This document shows, in pieces, positions 39,975-40,204 of a stretch of 40,204 nucleotides of DNA. Below the pieces are notes generated by a model that saw only the letters and a list, made by a program, of their open reading frames with translations, had not been told where the DNA came from and did no database searches. The stretch is from Bacteroidales bacterium (GTDB lineage: Bacteria; Bacteroidota; Bacteroidia; Bacteroidales; WCHB1-69): positions 1 through 40,204 of the forward strand of contig JAEEKL010000013.1 of assembly GCA_016282395.1 (NCBI GenBank), read 5' to 3'. Position 1 is the first letter of the stretch, and every line of letters starts with the position of its first letter. The position numbers and the translations under genes are program-made.

Positions 39975-40204
39975 TTACCAAGCGAAGAGCGGGCGGTCGT
40001 GCATCATGTCGTTGACCGTCTTGCGGGTCTTGGCGATGAGTTCCTCGTTCTCGACGTCGCAGAGCACCTTGTCGATCATCTCCACGATGACGGGCATGTC
40101 GTTCTCTTTCAGGCCGCGGGTGGTGATGGCGGGCGTACCTACGCGGATGCCGGAGGTCTGGAAAGCGGAACGGGTATCGAACGGCACCATGTTCTTGTTG
40201 ATGG
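39975..40204 (-). CDS. glyA: Serine hydroxymethyltransferase, C-terminal part (runs off window)
   Basis: GlyA interconverts serine and glycine with tetrahydrofolate and supplies one-carbon units. The frame continues past the window edge with [31 protein letters not shown], the highly conserved C-terminal region of the family, and ends in the Bacteroidota-type [12 protein letters not shown]. The first Met of the ORF track (40190) is internal, not the start. The active-site lysine lies outside the window. Confidence 0.95.
   Translation of the reverse strand, partial: INKNMVPFDTRSAFQTSGIRVGTPAITTRGLKENDMPVIVEMIDKVLCDVENEELIAKTRKTVNDMMHDRPLFAW

Overview
The window looks like a chromosomal segment of an uncultured member of the order Bacteroidales (phylum Bacteroidota). 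This rests on Bacteroidota-type -7 promoter elements (TAnnTTTGC) ahead of many genes, an RpoZ and OstA-like protein of the Bacteroidota type, Bacteroidota-restricted families (DUF4837, DUF4835, DUF5723, the PurF-like protein beginning MGGFFGVV), and several proteins with type IX secretion (T9SS) C-terminal signals. The T9SS cargo argues against Bacteroides itself. Coding density is high, no phage, IS or CRISPR array is visible, and the content is mainly housekeeping plus envelope genes.

Layout. 1-5.8 kb: the 3' end of secDF, a PurF-like protein without the usual catalytic Cys, pcm, a small lipoprotein, a sugar-1-phosphate nucleotidyltransferase and dnaA. 5.8-8.8 kb: recJ and a GT4 glycosyltransferase. 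8.9-15.7 kb (minus): a DUF4328-like membrane protein, then the tight run MORN-repeat lipoprotein > OstA-like > uvrC > M14 carboxypeptidase with a T9SS type A tail. 15.7-17.2 kb: two 28-bp palindromes, tRNA-Pro(CGG), a PD-(D/E)XK-like protein with a repeat-built coiled coil, and a ~425-nt gene-free stretch holding long-range inverted repeats. 17.2-20.1 kb: a 972-residue surface protein with a T9SS type B signal. 20.2-29.8 kb (minus): one long tightly packed run, bamD > rpoZ > coaBC > DUF4835 > recN > outer-membrane protein > xseB > O-methyltransferase > trmD > O-antigen ligase-like > alpha/beta hydrolase. 29.9-34.2 kb: a PBP1A-type enzyme, a membrane-anchored coiled-coil protein, and dprA. 34.3-39.9 kb (plus): DUF4837 lipoprotein, ECF sigma factor, a single-pass anti-sigma-like protein ending in a T9SS type B (CHU_C) domain, a large lipoprotein and a DUF5723-like barrel. 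The window ends in the 3' part of glyA (minus).

Most notable signals. (1) A dispersed family of 28-bp near-perfect palindromes, GTAGAGAC(G/A)...(C/T)GTCTCTAC, whose centres differ between copies but change in a matched way on both arms. One copy lies in frame inside the M14 peptidase gene and encodes ten residues of its T9SS sorting domain. (2) An ECF sigma factor followed by a predicted inner-membrane anti-sigma-like protein carrying a T9SS type B C-terminal domain, a plausible way to couple T9SS or cell-surface status to transcription. (3) Smaller oddities: a Ser in the first Walker A position of DnaA, a PurF paralogue without Cys at position 2, a BamD-like protein without a lipobox, xseB without an adjacent xseA, and two proteins built from 11-residue DNA-level repeats. 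All assignments come from reading the sequence and recalled family knowledge; no database search was run.
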